DNA of 64,000 bases, from positions 38,275 through 102,274 of the forward strand of contig CAYNOR010000010.1 in NCBI GenBank assembly GCA_964398915.1, in the 5' to 3' direction. How positions within the stretch are numbered: position 1 is the first letter of the stretch; the number at the start of each line of letters is the position of its first letter. Of this stretch, positions 1 to 8,713 are shown piece by piece. The position numbers and the translations under genes are program-made. Under the pieces are notes generated by a model. That model made no database searches and was not told where the DNA came from. It saw nothing but the letters and a program-made list of their open reading frames with translations. Source of the DNA: Tichowtungia sp964398915. Lineage in GTDB: Bacteria > Verrucomicrobiota > Kiritimatiellia > Kiritimatiellales > Tichowtungiaceae.

Positions 1-2
1 CT

Positions 3-188
3 AAGGTTTGCCCGGTCAAGAATATTGAAATGCTGGACGGAAAACCCGGCTGGCTGGGCCGTTGCGAGCAGTGCTATGCCTGCTTCCATTGGTGTCCTCA
101 GACAGTGGTGCAATGCGGGCCCTCTTCAAAACAGCATCGCTACCACCATCCTGCCGTCTCGCTGTCTGATTTTATCCGCTATTCGTAA
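3..188 (+). CDS. C-terminal end of an EFR1-type flavodoxin/4Fe-4S ferredoxin protein (cut by window edge)
   Basis: An open frame enters from the left edge and stops at 186-188; it is too short to show up in long-ORF lists. The visible 61 residues hold the last Cys-Pro of one iron-sulfur motif and one complete 4Fe-4S motif (CEQCYACFHWCP), then a basic His-rich stretch (KQHRYHHP) and a short tail. This layout is that of EFR1-family proteins, which join a flavodoxin-like domain to two 4Fe-4S clusters and probably move electrons in the cytosol; partners are unknown. The N-terminal flavodoxin domain lies outside the window. A second, complete relative is at 52509-53333. The family call rests on the cysteine spacing and the HHP motif. 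Confidence 0.75.
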   Translation, partial: KVCPVKNIEMLDGKPGWLGRCEQCYACFHWCPQTVVQCGPSSKQHRYHHPAVSLSDFIRYS

Positions 189-227
189 CAGCAATACGTT
201 CCACCGAATATCATGCGGTTTTTTTTA

Positions 228-1805
228 TCACTTCTTCTTGCTGGCCTTCTTTGACTTCTTGGCTGAAACCTTTTTAGTCACAACTTTTTTTGCGGCAGGC
301 TTCTTGGCAGCGACTTTTTTGGATTTAACTTTCACCACTTTAGCAGCTTTCTTCGATACAGCTTTTTTCGGGGCTTTTTTGGCTTTCGCCTTGACCGTTT
401 TAGCGACCTTTTTTGGGGCACGCTTTTTCTGTCCTTGAGTCGCTAATTTCTTGAGAGCGGCTTCCTGGAACTTTTTGTCGATCGCGATGATGGGGTTGGC
501 CGCCGAGACGGTGACGGTCGCGGTGGACTCGGCCAGCTCTGCAGCCAGATCGCGCACTGTGCCGTCAAATGAGAATTTGCTGCCGGGCTTGATCTCTTTG
601 ACGTCCGTAGGCAGACCGATCTGGTCGAGGATGGCAATGAACGGTTCCGGATCGAGTTCTTCGACGTTGACCATGGTTTTCGGATCCCAGATGCCTTGGG
701 CAACCAGCATGGCCGCCGCTACCGGCGGAACGCCAGCGGTGTAGCTGATGCCCTGCGATTCAATTTCCTCGTAGCAGGCGTGGTGGTCGGAAACCTGATA
801 GATAAAGACCTCGCGCTTCTTGCCGTTCTTCCAGCCCTTGACGAAGTTACCGATGCAGGTTTTACCTGTGTAGCCCGGTGCCAGTATTTTCGGATCCGGC
901 AGAAGAGCCTTCACGACCTTCAGCGGAACGACTTCCTGTCCGGTGGTCAGTTTGACCGGCAGATGATCGAGGAATCCAAGGGTCCGCAATACGGTGAATA
1001 CGTTGATGTAATGATTGCCGAAGCCCATCCAGAACCGGATGCTGTTCGCATCAATGTTCTTGTAGAGCGAGTGCAGTTCATCGTGTCCGTTCAGATAGAT
1101 CGGGCAGAGGCCGGCGACCGGGAAGTCGTAGATGCGTTTGACGGAATGTGTCGGATATTCCTTCCACTGCCGGTCAATCCAGGTCCACACCTTGATGAAC
1201 TCGCGGAAATTGATTTCCGGGTCGAAATTGGTGGCGAAGTACTTGCCGTGACTGCCCGCGTTGACGTCCATGATGTCGATGGTATCGATCTTATCGAAAT
1301 AGCGCTTTTGAGCCAGCGCGCAGTAGGCATTGACTACGCCGGGGTCGAAGCCGACGCCGAGAATGGCGGTCAGTCCCGCTTCTTTACAGCGGTCTTTGCG
1401 CTTCCATTCATAGTTGGCGTACCACGGCGGCTGCTCGCACACTTTGTCCGGATCTTCGTGAATTGCCGTGTCCATATAAACCGCGCCGGTTTCTAAGCAC
1501 GCTTCCAGCACGGACATATTGATGAACGCGTTTCCGAGGTTGATCACCATCTCGGACTTTGTTTCCTGAATCAGTTTCACGGTTGCCGGAATGTCGAGGG
1601 CGTCAATCTGCCGTGAATACAGTTTTTTCGACGGATCCTTGAGGTGCTTTAAGCGCCGTACGCTTTCGATGATTTCGTCGCACTTGGCCTGAGTGCGCGA
1701 TGCGATGCAGATATCGCCGAGTATATCGTTGTTCATCGCCGCTTTGTGAGCCGTTACATGGGCCACGCCGCCGGCACCAATAATCAACAGGTTTTTCTTC
1801 ATCAA
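228..1805 (-). CDS. Carboxynorspermidine/carboxyspermidine dehydrogenase with lysine-rich C-terminal tail
   Basis: Saccharopine-dehydrogenase-family enzyme of 525 residues. Family knowledge: it condenses aspartate semialdehyde with putrescine or diaminopropane using NADPH to give carboxyspermidine or carboxynorspermidine. The N-terminus shows a Rossmann nucleotide site (IIGAGGVAH, about residues 8-16) and the body matches the family to about residue 455. It lies 14 bases downstream of nspC on the same strand, the standard pairing for this route. Odd: about the last 68 residues are a histone-H1-like extension made of Lys, Ala, Val and Ser (motifs AKKAPKKA, KKPAAKK); 31 of the 68 are lysine. 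The extension is in frame with no stop, so it is a real tail unless an assembly error joined two frames. The enzyme call is firm; the tail's role is unknown. Confidence 0.88.
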   Translation of the reverse strand: MMKKNLLIIGAGGVAHVTAHKAAMNNDILGDICIASRTQAKCDEIIESVRRLKHLKDPSKKLYSRQIDALDIPATVKLIQETKSEMVINLGNAFINMSVLEACLETGAVYMDTAIHEDPDKVCEQPPWYANYEWKRKDRCKEAGLTAILGVGFDPGVVNAYCALAQKRYFDKIDTIDIMDVNAGSHGKYFATNFDPEINFREFIKVWTWIDRQWKEYPTHSVKRIYDFPVAGLCPIYLNGHDELHSLYKNIDANSIRFWMGFGNHYINVFTVLRTLGFLDHLPVKLTTGQEVVPLKVVKALLPDPKILAPGYTGKTCIGNFVKGWKNGKKREVFIYQVSDHHACYEEIESQGISYTAGVPPVAAAMLVAQGIWDPKTMVNVEELDPEPFIAILDQIGLPTDVKEIKPGSKFSFDGTVRDLAAELAESTATVTVSAANPIIAIDKKFQEAALKKLATQGQKKRAPKKVAKTVKAKAKKAPKKAVSKKAAKVVKVKSKKVAAKKPAAKKVVTKKVSAKKSKKASKKK

Positions 1806-1819
1806 TGTTCCCTTCTTAA

Positions 1820-2926
1820 TTATGAAAGATTTTCGAGGTAGTCCTTGTAGCTAAATTGCCGGACTGTTTCCAGCTTTCCGTTCAGCCTTTTTACGCAAAT
1901 GGACGGCATCGGCAGGCCGTTGAACCAGTTTTTCTTCACCATGGTATATCCGGCGGCATCGGACAGACGAACTTCTGTGCCGGCGACCAGTTTTGTCTTG
2001 AGCTTGTAATGGCCGAAGACGTCGCCCGCCAGACAGGATCGTCCGGCAATCATGACAGGGTAGCGCCCCGGTCCGGGCATGTTGACTTTTGGCTTCGTAC
2101 GGTAGATCAAGTGATCGAGCATATGGGCTTCCATCGAGGCGTCCAGAATAGCCACATCCGATTCATTATGAATAACATCCAGTACCGTTGTCACCAGCTC
2201 GGCGCATCCAGTGATCGCAGCCTCACCCGGCTCCAGATAGATCTGCACTCCGAATTCCTCACTGAATTCCTTCAGGCAACGGCAGAACTTCCGCACGGGA
2301 TAACCTTTTTTGGTGAACGACAAACCGCCGCCCAGACTGACCCACTTCATTTTCTTAAGGAGTGGACCATATTTTTTCCCGATTTTATCGAGCGCTGATG
2401 CAAAACTGTCGAACTGGTCATTTTCACAGTTAAAATGGAACATCACGCCAGCGAGCAGGGGGGCCACCTCCATGACCGCCTTCAAACTGGTGACGCCCAG
2501 CCGGGAATAACGCCGGGCCGGATCCGCAAGATCATAGTGGGAATGGCTGACCCCCGGATTAACCCGCAACCCCAGCGGCAGGCCGCGTGTATCGCGGGCA
2601 TATTGCTTCAGCTGGGAAATGGAATTGAAAATCACCATATCAGCAAACGTGCTGACCTCCTGAACTTCCTTGCGCGAAAAGCCAACACTGTAGGCGTGAA
2701 CTTCTTTCCCGAATTTCTCATGCCCCAGCCGCGCCTCGGGGAGGGAACTGCTCGTTGTTCCGTCCATGTATTTGCTCATCAGGGGAAAAACGGACCAGGT
2801 TGAAAAGCATTTCAGCGCAAGAACCGATTTGGCCCCGGACAGCTCGCGCACCTGCTGGATGATTTCCAGATTCCGCAGCAACTTTTTTTCGTCGATCAAA
2901 TAATAGGGAGTAGTTGGTTTAGCCAT
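1820..2926 (-). CDS. nspC: Carboxynorspermidine decarboxylase
   Basis: A 368-residue PLP enzyme of the alanine-racemase-fold decarboxylases. It removes the carboxyl group from carboxynorspermidine or carboxyspermidine, giving norspermidine or spermidine, the last step of the pathway whose dehydrogenase follows at 228-1805. The likely PLP lysine is in VLALKCFS (about residue 39); the C-terminal half holds the EPGEAAITG phosphate-binding segment and a catalytic DASMEAHMLDH region. Length is normal. It is the first gene of a two-gene operon. The region upstream (2927-3287) must contain its promoter, but no convincing -35/-10 pair was found there. Confidence 0.9.
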   Translation of the reverse strand: MAKPTTPYYLIDEKKLLRNLEIIQQVRELSGAKSVLALKCFSTWSVFPLMSKYMDGTTSSSLPEARLGHEKFGKEVHAYSVGFSRKEVQEVSTFADMVIFNSISQLKQYARDTRGLPLGLRVNPGVSHSHYDLADPARRYSRLGVTSLKAVMEVAPLLAGVMFHFNCENDQFDSFASALDKIGKKYGPLLKKMKWVSLGGGLSFTKKGYPVRKFCRCLKEFSEEFGVQIYLEPGEAAITGCAELVTTVLDVIHNESDVAILDASMEAHMLDHLIYRTKPKVNMPGPGRYPVMIAGRSCLAGDVFGHYKLKTKLVAGTEVRLSDAAGYTMVKKNWFNGLPMPSICVKRLNGKLETVRQFSYKDYLENLS

Positions 2927-3287
2927 CAGTATGTCCGCCTTGTCATAAAGTTAATTTTCAGGGGAGCCAGTGTGCAAAAACAGTGCGCAGGTGTCAAACT
3001 CGGCGGCAACGCTCACTTCACATTATAGTGTTGGCTCCATGAGCTACCACGGAAGGGTTTTGACAAAATTATTTTGCCCTTAATTATTTTGCCTAAAACT
3101 CTGTCGCGCATTGCTGGAGGTTTTTCAACAAGCTGGAATGACCGTCTCGGAGGAACTGCTGGCGGCAGATAAGCAAGCGGGACGCTCGCTTTACCATGAA
3201 TAAATCGGGGTAGAGACCTCTGGACTTTCAGACCATCGCCCCATAGACTTTCGACTTGTAAAAAAGAAACCGGAAGTAGAACCCGCC
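2927..3287. other. Gap between nspC and PIN toxin: repeat fragment and possible gene remnant
   Basis: No full gene. Near 3042-3072 lies a segment (CCACGGAAGGGTTT and GACAAAAT) that recurs in diverged form near 4190-4220. Around 3105-3203 the plus strand has a short in-frame stretch ending ELLAADKQAGRSLYHE and a stop; it looks like the end of some coding region but has no start with a ribosome site and was not recognised. The promoters for nspC (leftward) and the toxin (rightward) should lie here. Confidence 0.4.
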
Positions 3288-3767
3288 ATGAAACCGAAAG
3301 TGTACATTGAAACCAGTGTGATCAGCTATCTTGTCGCTGATATGTCAGAAAATGTCCGGATCAGCGGACACCAATTAGCTACACACGATTTCTGGGAGTT
3401 GTTGCCCGATTTCAATGTATTCATTTCCGACACGGTTGTTGAGGAAGCGTCCAAAGGGGATGAAGGGAAAGCTCAAGACCGTCTCTGGGGAATTCGTGAT
3501 TTTCCCGTGTTGGAAATCGATGAAAAAACACAGGCGCTGGCTATTCAGCTGGTCAGCGGGAAAGCAATACCGGAGAGGTGCCCGGAAGACGCACTGCATA
3601 TTGCCGTGGCGGCAATTAATGAAGTGGAATTCATCGTTACATGGAATTTTAAGCATATAAACAATCCGTTCATGATGCGGAAAATCAGTGATATTGTAAC
3701 CAATGCAGGATATCGTATGCCTGTTATTTGTTCGCCGGAAGAATTTATGGAGGCTGAGCATGACTGA
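3288..3767 (+). CDS. PIN-domain (VapC-like) toxin
   Basis: A 159-residue PIN-domain protein, the RNase fold of VapC toxins. It opens with VYIETSVISYL, the form of the first acidic motif used by one VapC subfamily (Glu in place of Asp), and has acidic residues around VVEEASKGD, the PEDALHIA motif and TWNFKHINN near the end. These belong to the metal-binding nuclease site. In this family the protein usually cleaves RNA when its antitoxin is lost. The next gene overlaps it by 8 bases, a common toxin-antitoxin arrangement, though here the toxin comes first. Cleavage target unknown. Confidence 0.8.
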   Translation: MKPKVYIETSVISYLVADMSENVRISGHQLATHDFWELLPDFNVFISDTVVEEASKGDEGKAQDRLWGIRDFPVLEIDEKTQALAIQLVSGKAIPERCPEDALHIAVAAINEVEFIVTWNFKHINNPFMMRKISDIVTNAGYRMPVICSPEEFMEAEHD

Positions 3768-4020
3768 TCCAATTGTTGAAGAGATAAGAAAATATCGTGA
3801 TGAGCATGCCCGCAAATTTAATTACGATCTAAATAGAATCTGTGAAGATTTCCGTAAGCACCGGGAAGAACGCCTGGCAAAACTGAAGAACTGCCGACCG
3901 GATAATACAGCCTGCCGAAAATCTGTGTCCGGACGGGAACGCCTCTGCGTCGCGGAAGAACCGGCGGAATACAAGGCGAAGCCGGAGGACGGAAGGCCGA
4001 AGCAGACGACTGAAGACTGA
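3760..4020 (+). CDS. Small protein overlapping the PIN toxin, candidate antitoxin
   Basis: An 86-residue reading frame that starts inside the toxin gene; the ATG at 3760 is chosen because the toxin's last codons supply GGAGG about ten bases upstream. Residues 1 to about 45 are a charged helical segment (VEEIRKYRDEH, FNYDLNRICEDFRK) of a type often found as a small unnamed gene next to PIN toxins. The remaining half (about residues 46-86) is low-complexity, and its end runs through the AGACGACTGAAGACTGA repeat that recurs at 4318-4354. It may be a read-through extension of a shorter original protein. Antitoxin function is inferred from position only; no known DNA-binding motif is visible. Confidence 0.55.
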   Translation: MTDPIVEEIRKYRDEHARKFNYDLNRICEDFRKHREERLAKLKNCRPDNTACRKSVSGRERLCVAEEPAEYKAKPEDGRPKQTTED

Positions 4021-4658
4021 ACTGCGCTTTCTATTCGTTGCGTGCTTCATTCGTTGTGAGAAGTGTACGTTGCACAGCGAATCCACAAAAATGTATCACG
4101 ACGCAGACGATGTGATTTGTGGAGACGGCCTATTCGTTGGCACCCGGAACGCCTCTTCCGGACTGGATGAACCCCGCAAGCTCATCGGCTGCCACGGAAG
4201 GGTTTCGACAAAATCATGAGGAGGCCCATGGTAAATCCGGTTGCTTGCAACTGGATAATTTTTTGTGCAGGGAAGCCGGTTGACGAGCAAACGGCTGTAC
4301 TCAGTCAGGGCCCCTCAGAAGACAGACGACTGAAGACAGACGACTGAAGACTGAATGACCGCAAAGTCGCGAAGACGCTAAGAAATAAAACTCGACCTCT
4401 ACCCTTTGCTTCTTTGTGTCTTCGCGGTCAAAAATTCCCAGCATTTTTCTACAAAAAAGTTGCGTTGACTGCATACCGCCAAAGCCTTGCCTAGACAAAG
4501 GGATTTTCAGAGGGTAGATTCATACCGCTGATTAAGCGGATGAACACGGATTCCATTGAAACATGGGTTCACGGGACAGAAAAAGGGAAACGAAAAAAAA
4601 TATCGAATAACCAATAACTAAAAATTTAATGCGTTAACGCGCAGTATTGCTTCGGTCT
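4021..4658. repeat. Repeat-rich intergenic block
   Basis: No gene is seen. Contents: a diverged copy (4186-4220) of the CCACGGAAGGGTTT element near 3045; a 14-base tandem repeat (GAAGACAGACGACT) running 4318-4354; an imperfect inverted repeat with arms 4356-4383 and 4407-4431 of the CGCAAAG/CGCGAAGAC type; and an A/T-rich AATATCGAATAACC tract near 4600. Several of these patterns recur elsewhere in the window. Confidence 0.65.
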
Positions 4659-4800
4659 AAAACCGCCAAAATTTTTGTGTGAAGCGAGACACGCGGAGAC
4701 GCGTCCCATGTGGGCGCGGCTCCCTGTCTTGTGTTTCACACAGGGGCTTGGCGGTCCCTCGACCGAGGCACGGACTTGGAGTCCGCGCCCCTTTTTTTGG
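4656..4800 (+). repeat. Leader inverted repeats before the secreted mosaic protein
   Basis: Arms ACCGCCAA...TGTGTGAA (about 4658-4682) and TTCACACA...TTGGCGGT (about 4733-4755) can pair. They are followed by a CGGACT-TGG-AGTCCG hairpin at 4771-4785 and a T7 run at 4792-4798, just before the gene's ribosome site at 4815. The hairpin-plus-T layout suggests a terminator or attenuator, but the T run is seven bases from the stem, so the call is weak. Confidence 0.4.
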
Positions 4801-4828
4801 CGGACTCCGGAATCAAGGAGTGCCGCCG

Positions 4829-7800
4829 ATGAAAAAATGGATGAAGATTGCAGGATTGTTGCTGTTGACGGTTCCCGTCGCAGTGAAAGCCGGAGATTAC
4901 ACTTACACGACCAATAACGGCACGATCACCATCACTGACTACGCCGGCGCCAGTGATGCGGTGACGATCACAAACCAGATTAATGGCATGCCTGTCACCA
5001 GCATCGGGAGCATGGCATTCTACTACTGCACCAGTTCGCGCATTACAATTCCCTCCAGCGTTACCAACATCGGGAACTATGCGTTCATTGGCTGCACCCG
5101 TCTGACTGGAATATACTTCTTAGGCGATGCCCCTAGGGTCGGTTCAAACGTGTTCTTAAATGATAATTCTGCGATCGTCTATCACTTGTCCGGAGCCACC
5201 GGATGGCCTACGGTTCCAGGTGTGTGGGCCGGTCGCCCGACCGCGCTGTGTTCCCGTCTCACCATTAACGGCGGCACTTGGAGCGGATGGTACGCCTACC
5301 AGCAGCAGGTGGCGATTACTGCGAATGCTCCAGCTGGTGGGTATATCTTTACCCAGTGGGTCGGCGACACACAGTATGTGGCAAGCGTTACCTCCGCGAC
5401 CACAACAGTGACTATGCCCGCGCAAGCGGCCTCCCTGACCGCAACGTACGGACTGCTGGCACGCAATGTGAAAGTTTCACAGCGGCCTGGAACCAAGTTA
5501 GTCGAAATAACATATGATCTTTTCAGCCCAACAACCAATGCAGTTCCGGTGGCGCTATACATAAGTAATGTTACAAATTTAGTGAACGCGACGAACCTGA
5601 CCGGAGATGTCGGAACGCGAGTGACCACTGGCGTTGGCAAGTCCATTGTTTGGAACATGGGCGCGGACTGGCCCGGATATGTTGCGTCGAGAGCAGTCTT
5701 TACCGTGGCCGTTTGTCTTCCTGGCGGTGACCCTGCTGCAGTTGCTTGGGAATCTGTAGGTGGAGGCTGGATAAAAAACACCTACACCAATGGCGCTATC
5801 ACTTGGAGCGGACCAACCGAAATGTGGCCAGCGCTATCCTCTGGAGGCATGAGTTGGTATGACGCCGTGAGCTATTGCAGCAACTTAACCTATGCCGGAT
5901 ATTCCGACTGGCAAATACCTGATTTTTATACGCTGATGGATAAATATTACCAAAAAAGCTACTTTGATAATATGTACCCGGGTATTTCTTGGTCGGCTCG
6001 TAGCTCCGACGCCGATCCATCCCAAGCGTATTATGTGTATCTGGGCAGCCTTAATGATCTTTATCTCATGGGTATCACCCCTAAAGCCAACCGTAGTTGG
6101 GATGTGTGGCCGGTTCGTAGCCCAACCTCATCAATTGCGCCAGCAAGTAACTTGGCAAGTATTGATGCTCGCGATTATACTCTGATGGTTTCGTCTGTGT
6201 ATGGAACACCGCTTCCTGCCGTTGGAACCAACTTGTATGCATGGGGCTCAACCGTTACTTGTTCTGTGCAAGGCGTGGTGAGCGAGCGCATCAATGGCGC
6301 CTGTTCCGGCTGGACAGGAACAGGCGATGTCCCTTCATCAGGGACCGGAAATTCAACAGTTGTCGTTTTTTTGACCAACCTGAACTCTTCCATCATTTGG
6401 AGCTGTATAGCGACAATTTCGGATTTGTGGGCCTCAAATGTGACGGCTACACAACGTCCCGGAACCAAACTGGTAGATATTTCTTACGGTGTATTCAGCG
6501 CCAAAACAAACAGCGTTGGTGTTTCTCTGGCTGTTTTAAGTGGGACGAACGCGATTAATGCCTTGGCGGTTTCCGGTGCAGTCGGATCTGGCATCACTAC
6601 TGGTGCGGTGAAGACTATCGTTTGGAATGCAGGCACAGATTGGAACGGGAATATAGACAATCTCACCATCCGGATACTCGGGCAGGATGCACAAGGCGCA
6701 GGGGCCACAACTCCCGCAGGTAAAGTATGGATTCCGGCAGGCCAAAACAGCGGAACCGATCCGGATGCCGGTGCTTATTCGATAACCGTTACCAATTCAC
6801 TTTTCATGGATGCCAGTGAAATCACCAAAGCGCAATGGGATGCGGTCTATGTCTGGGCGGTGACGAATGGTTACAGCTTTGATAATGCCGGTTCCGGTAA
6901 AGCGACTAACCATCCGGTGCAAATGCTCAACTGGTACGACTGTGTGAAGTGGTGCAATGCCCGAAGCCAGATGGACGGGTGGACACCTTGTTACACAACG
7001 AACGGTGTGATCTATAAGTCCGGACAAAATACCAATGTGGCGTGTAATGTTTCCGTTACTGGCTATCGGTTGCCAACCAGTTTGGAGTGGGAATATGCCA
7101 CCCGTGGTGGACTGAGCGGCAAGCGCTTCTCGTGGGGTGACACCATCACACACAGTAACGGCAATTACTACAGCTTGGCTTCGGATACCAATGATGTGAG
7201 CGCGACGCGCGGATTCCAACCGGCCTATGCGACGGGTGACAATCCGTACACCAGTCCTGTCGGTTCGTTTGCGCCAAACGGCTACGGACTTTATGACATG
7301 GCCGGTAATGTATATGAATGGTGTTGGGAATTATCTGGCTCGAGCCGGACTGTCCGGGGCGGAAGTTGGCGGGACGGCGCGTTCAATGCGCGTTGCAATG
7401 CCGCAAACTGGCTTGCCCCCGGTAGCGCAGACGATAGCTTTGGTTTTCGCACCGTCCAGCGGGCCAGTTCTTCCACGTCAGCGGAAACGCCTGCTGTGAT
7501 TCCGGTTGACACCCGCGATTACCAATTGATCATTTCTTCGGAACGCGGTACGCCGTCTCCAAGCATCGGAACCAATCTTTACGCATGGCGGGCCACGGTA
7601 ACCGGTTCGGTAAACAGTTCCGTAACATCGGGTCTGACCAATTGGACTTCGGCGGGTTGGAGCGGTTCGGGTTCTGTTGCCGTGTTGGGATCATCCACAA
7701 ACACCGGCAATTTCACACTAACCAGTCTTGTTTCTTCTATTGTCTGGAACTGGAACACCAATTACTGGATTGAAACAGTGACGAGTGGTGAAGGGCAGGT

Positions 7801-8338
7801 ATCGGGTGGTAACCGATGGATTGCGAGCGGTTCCTATGCCGCAGTAAGCGCCAATCCGTCGAATGGCTGGCTGTTCATGGGCTGGAGTGGCGATGCTTTC
7901 GGCGATTACACGGAAACCAATATCATCATTCCGATGGTTCGTCCGGTTTCAATCACCGCGACATTTTCGAATGATGCCGACAGCGACGGATTGCTCAATA
8001 CGAATGAAACCGCGCTGGGAACCGATCCGCGCCGCAGAGATTCCGATGGCGACGGCATGGACGACCCGCATGAACTGATTTCGGGAACCTCTCCGACCAA
8101 TCGCGCCAGTGTGCTGGCGGTACAGCTTTCAACTGACGTTTCCGCTAATCAGATTTCGTGGTACGGCGTAAGCGGCAGGTATTACCAACTGGAATACACC
8201 GACAACCTCACCAACGGCTGGACTCCAAAAGGCTCAGTCAGTTCCGGTGCCAACGCGCAGATTATGAAGCTGGACATCAGCACTGGAGCCGGACGGTTCT
8301 ACCGCATTCGCGTCAGTAGCAGTCCGGCGGGATTTTAG
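4829..8338 (+). CDS. Large secreted mosaic protein: BspA-type LRR, InlB-like repeats, Lcl-like and FGE/SUMF1-like domains
   Basis: 1169 residues from the ATG at 4829, chosen because AAGGAG lies at 4815-4820 and a signal peptide follows at once (MKKWMKIAGLLLL, cleavage near VKAG). In order: a BspA-type leucine-rich segment (GTITIT... TSIGSMAFYYC... IPSSVTNIG), a divergent InlB-type repeat, a module starting VKVSQRPGTKLVEI, a DUF1566/Lcl-like domain (DWQIPDFYTL), a second QRPGTKLVDI module, a formylglycine-generating-enzyme-like domain (EITKAQWDAV to GFRTVQRA, with YRLPTSLEWEYATRGG and NVYEWCWE), another InlB-like repeat, an Asp-rich thrombospondin-3-like segment (DADSDGLLN, DSDGDGMDD) and a terminal beta domain. 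Probably an exported cell-surface protein. The FGE-like domain is likely a structural or binding module here; no sulfatase is adjacent. Confidence 0.8.
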   Translation: MKKWMKIAGLLLLTVPVAVKAGDYTYTTNNGTITITDYAGASDAVTITNQINGMPVTSIGSMAFYYCTSSRITIPSSVTNIGNYAFIGCTRLTGIYFLGDAPRVGSNVFLNDNSAIVYHLSGATGWPTVPGVWAGRPTALCSRLTINGGTWSGWYAYQQQVAITANAPAGGYIFTQWVGDTQYVASVTSATTTVTMPAQAASLTATYGLLARNVKVSQRPGTKLVEITYDLFSPTTNAVPVALYISNVTNLVNATNLTGDVGTRVTTGVGKSIVWNMGADWPGYVASRAVFTVAVCLPGGDPAAVAWESVGGGWIKNTYTNGAITWSGPTEMWPALSSGGMSWYDAVSYCSNLTYAGYSDWQIPDFYTLMDKYYQKSYFDNMYPGISWSARSSDADPSQAYYVYLGSLNDLYLMGITPKANRSWDVWPVRSPTSSIAPASNLASIDARDYTLMVSSVYGTPLPAVGTNLYAWGSTVTCSVQGVVSERINGACSGWTGTGDVPSSGTGNSTVVVFLTNLNSSIIWSCIATISDLWASNVTATQRPGTKLVDISYGVFSAKTNSVGVSLAVLSGTNAINALAVSGAVGSGITTGAVKTIVWNAGTDWNGNIDNLTIRILGQDAQGAGATTPAGKVWIPAGQNSGTDPDAGAYSITVTNSLFMDASEITKAQWDAVYVWAVTNGYSFDNAGSGKATNHPVQMLNWYDCVKWCNARSQMDGWTPCYTTNGVIYKSGQNTNVACNVSVTGYRLPTSLEWEYATRGGLSGKRFSWGDTITHSNGNYYSLASDTNDVSATRGFQPAYATGDNPYTSPVGSFAPNGYGLYDMAGNVYEWCWELSGSSRTVRGGSWRDGAFNARCNAANWLAPGSADDSFGFRTVQRASSSTSAETPAVIPVDTRDYQLIISSERGTPSPSIGTNLYAWRATVTGSVNSSVTSGLTNWTSAGWSGSGSVAVLGSSTNTGNFTLTSLVSSIVWNWNTNYWIETVTSGEGQVSGGNRWIASGSYAAVSANPSNGWLFMGWSGDAFGDYTETNIIIPMVRPVSITATFSNDADSDGLLNTNETALGTDPRRRDSDGDGMDDPHELISGTSPTNRASVLAVQLSTDVSANQISWYGVSGRYYQLEYTDNLTNGWTPKGSVSSGANAQIMKLDISTGAGRFYRIRVSSSPAGF

Positions 8339-8389
8339 TGAATAACCCAATTTGGGAATTTGAAACAGGGTACACCGAAGGAGAAAATT

Positions 8390-8539
8390 ATGAGTTATTG
8401 TGAAAGCCGAAAGCATCCGAACTGCATGCGAGATGAGGGCGTAAAATATTGTGAGTCGTTAGACATGGATTTATGCCCCCTTTGCAAAAAAATAGAGTTA
8501 GAAACAGCAAGACTGGAAGATCAAGAAGAAGATGATTAG
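8390..8539 (+). CDS. Small Cys-rich acidic-tailed protein, 49 residues
   Basis: A short gene 51 bases after the mosaic protein, with a strong ribosome site (GAAGGAG ending seven bases before the ATG at 8390). The 49-residue product has five cysteines (residues 4, 12, 21, 29 and 32), the last two as CPLC, and an acidic end (EDQEEDD). It has no signal peptide or membrane segment. The cysteine layout suggests a small metal-binding or zinc-ribbon-like fold. No family was recognised. The good ribosome site and tight placement argue for a real gene, perhaps cotranscribed with the mosaic protein. Confidence 0.55.
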   Translation: MSYCESRKHPNCMRDEGVKYCESLDMDLCPLCKKIELETARLEDQEEDD

Positions 8540-8540
8540 G

Positions 8541-8713
8541 AGTTAATCTGCTTTTTCAGTTTGTAATCCTGAACCATATTAACCGGCGCGACAGGCAGGG
8601 CTCAGCGTACAAAAGCTCCAAAGTTGGCAAAGGCGGAAGTCAGGGTTAATGTCGAATATCGGTAGTCGTGATGCCAATATTCAACAACAGATCCAGTTTG
8701 GAATTTGCGTTAA
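8541..8713 (-). pseudogene. Decayed C-terminal fragment of a second SDR gene
   Basis: Read on the minus strand, this gap encodes a stretch (SAFANFGAFVR, a stop, then ALPVAPVNMVQDYKLKKQ) that lines up residue by residue with the end of the neighbouring SDR protein (TAVAHFGAFVRR...ALVDAVMISKVRKRL). The bases are alike too, but there is an internal stop and no start. It looks like the tail of an old duplicate of the SDR gene. The alignment was made by eye over about 35 residues. Confidence 0.4.
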
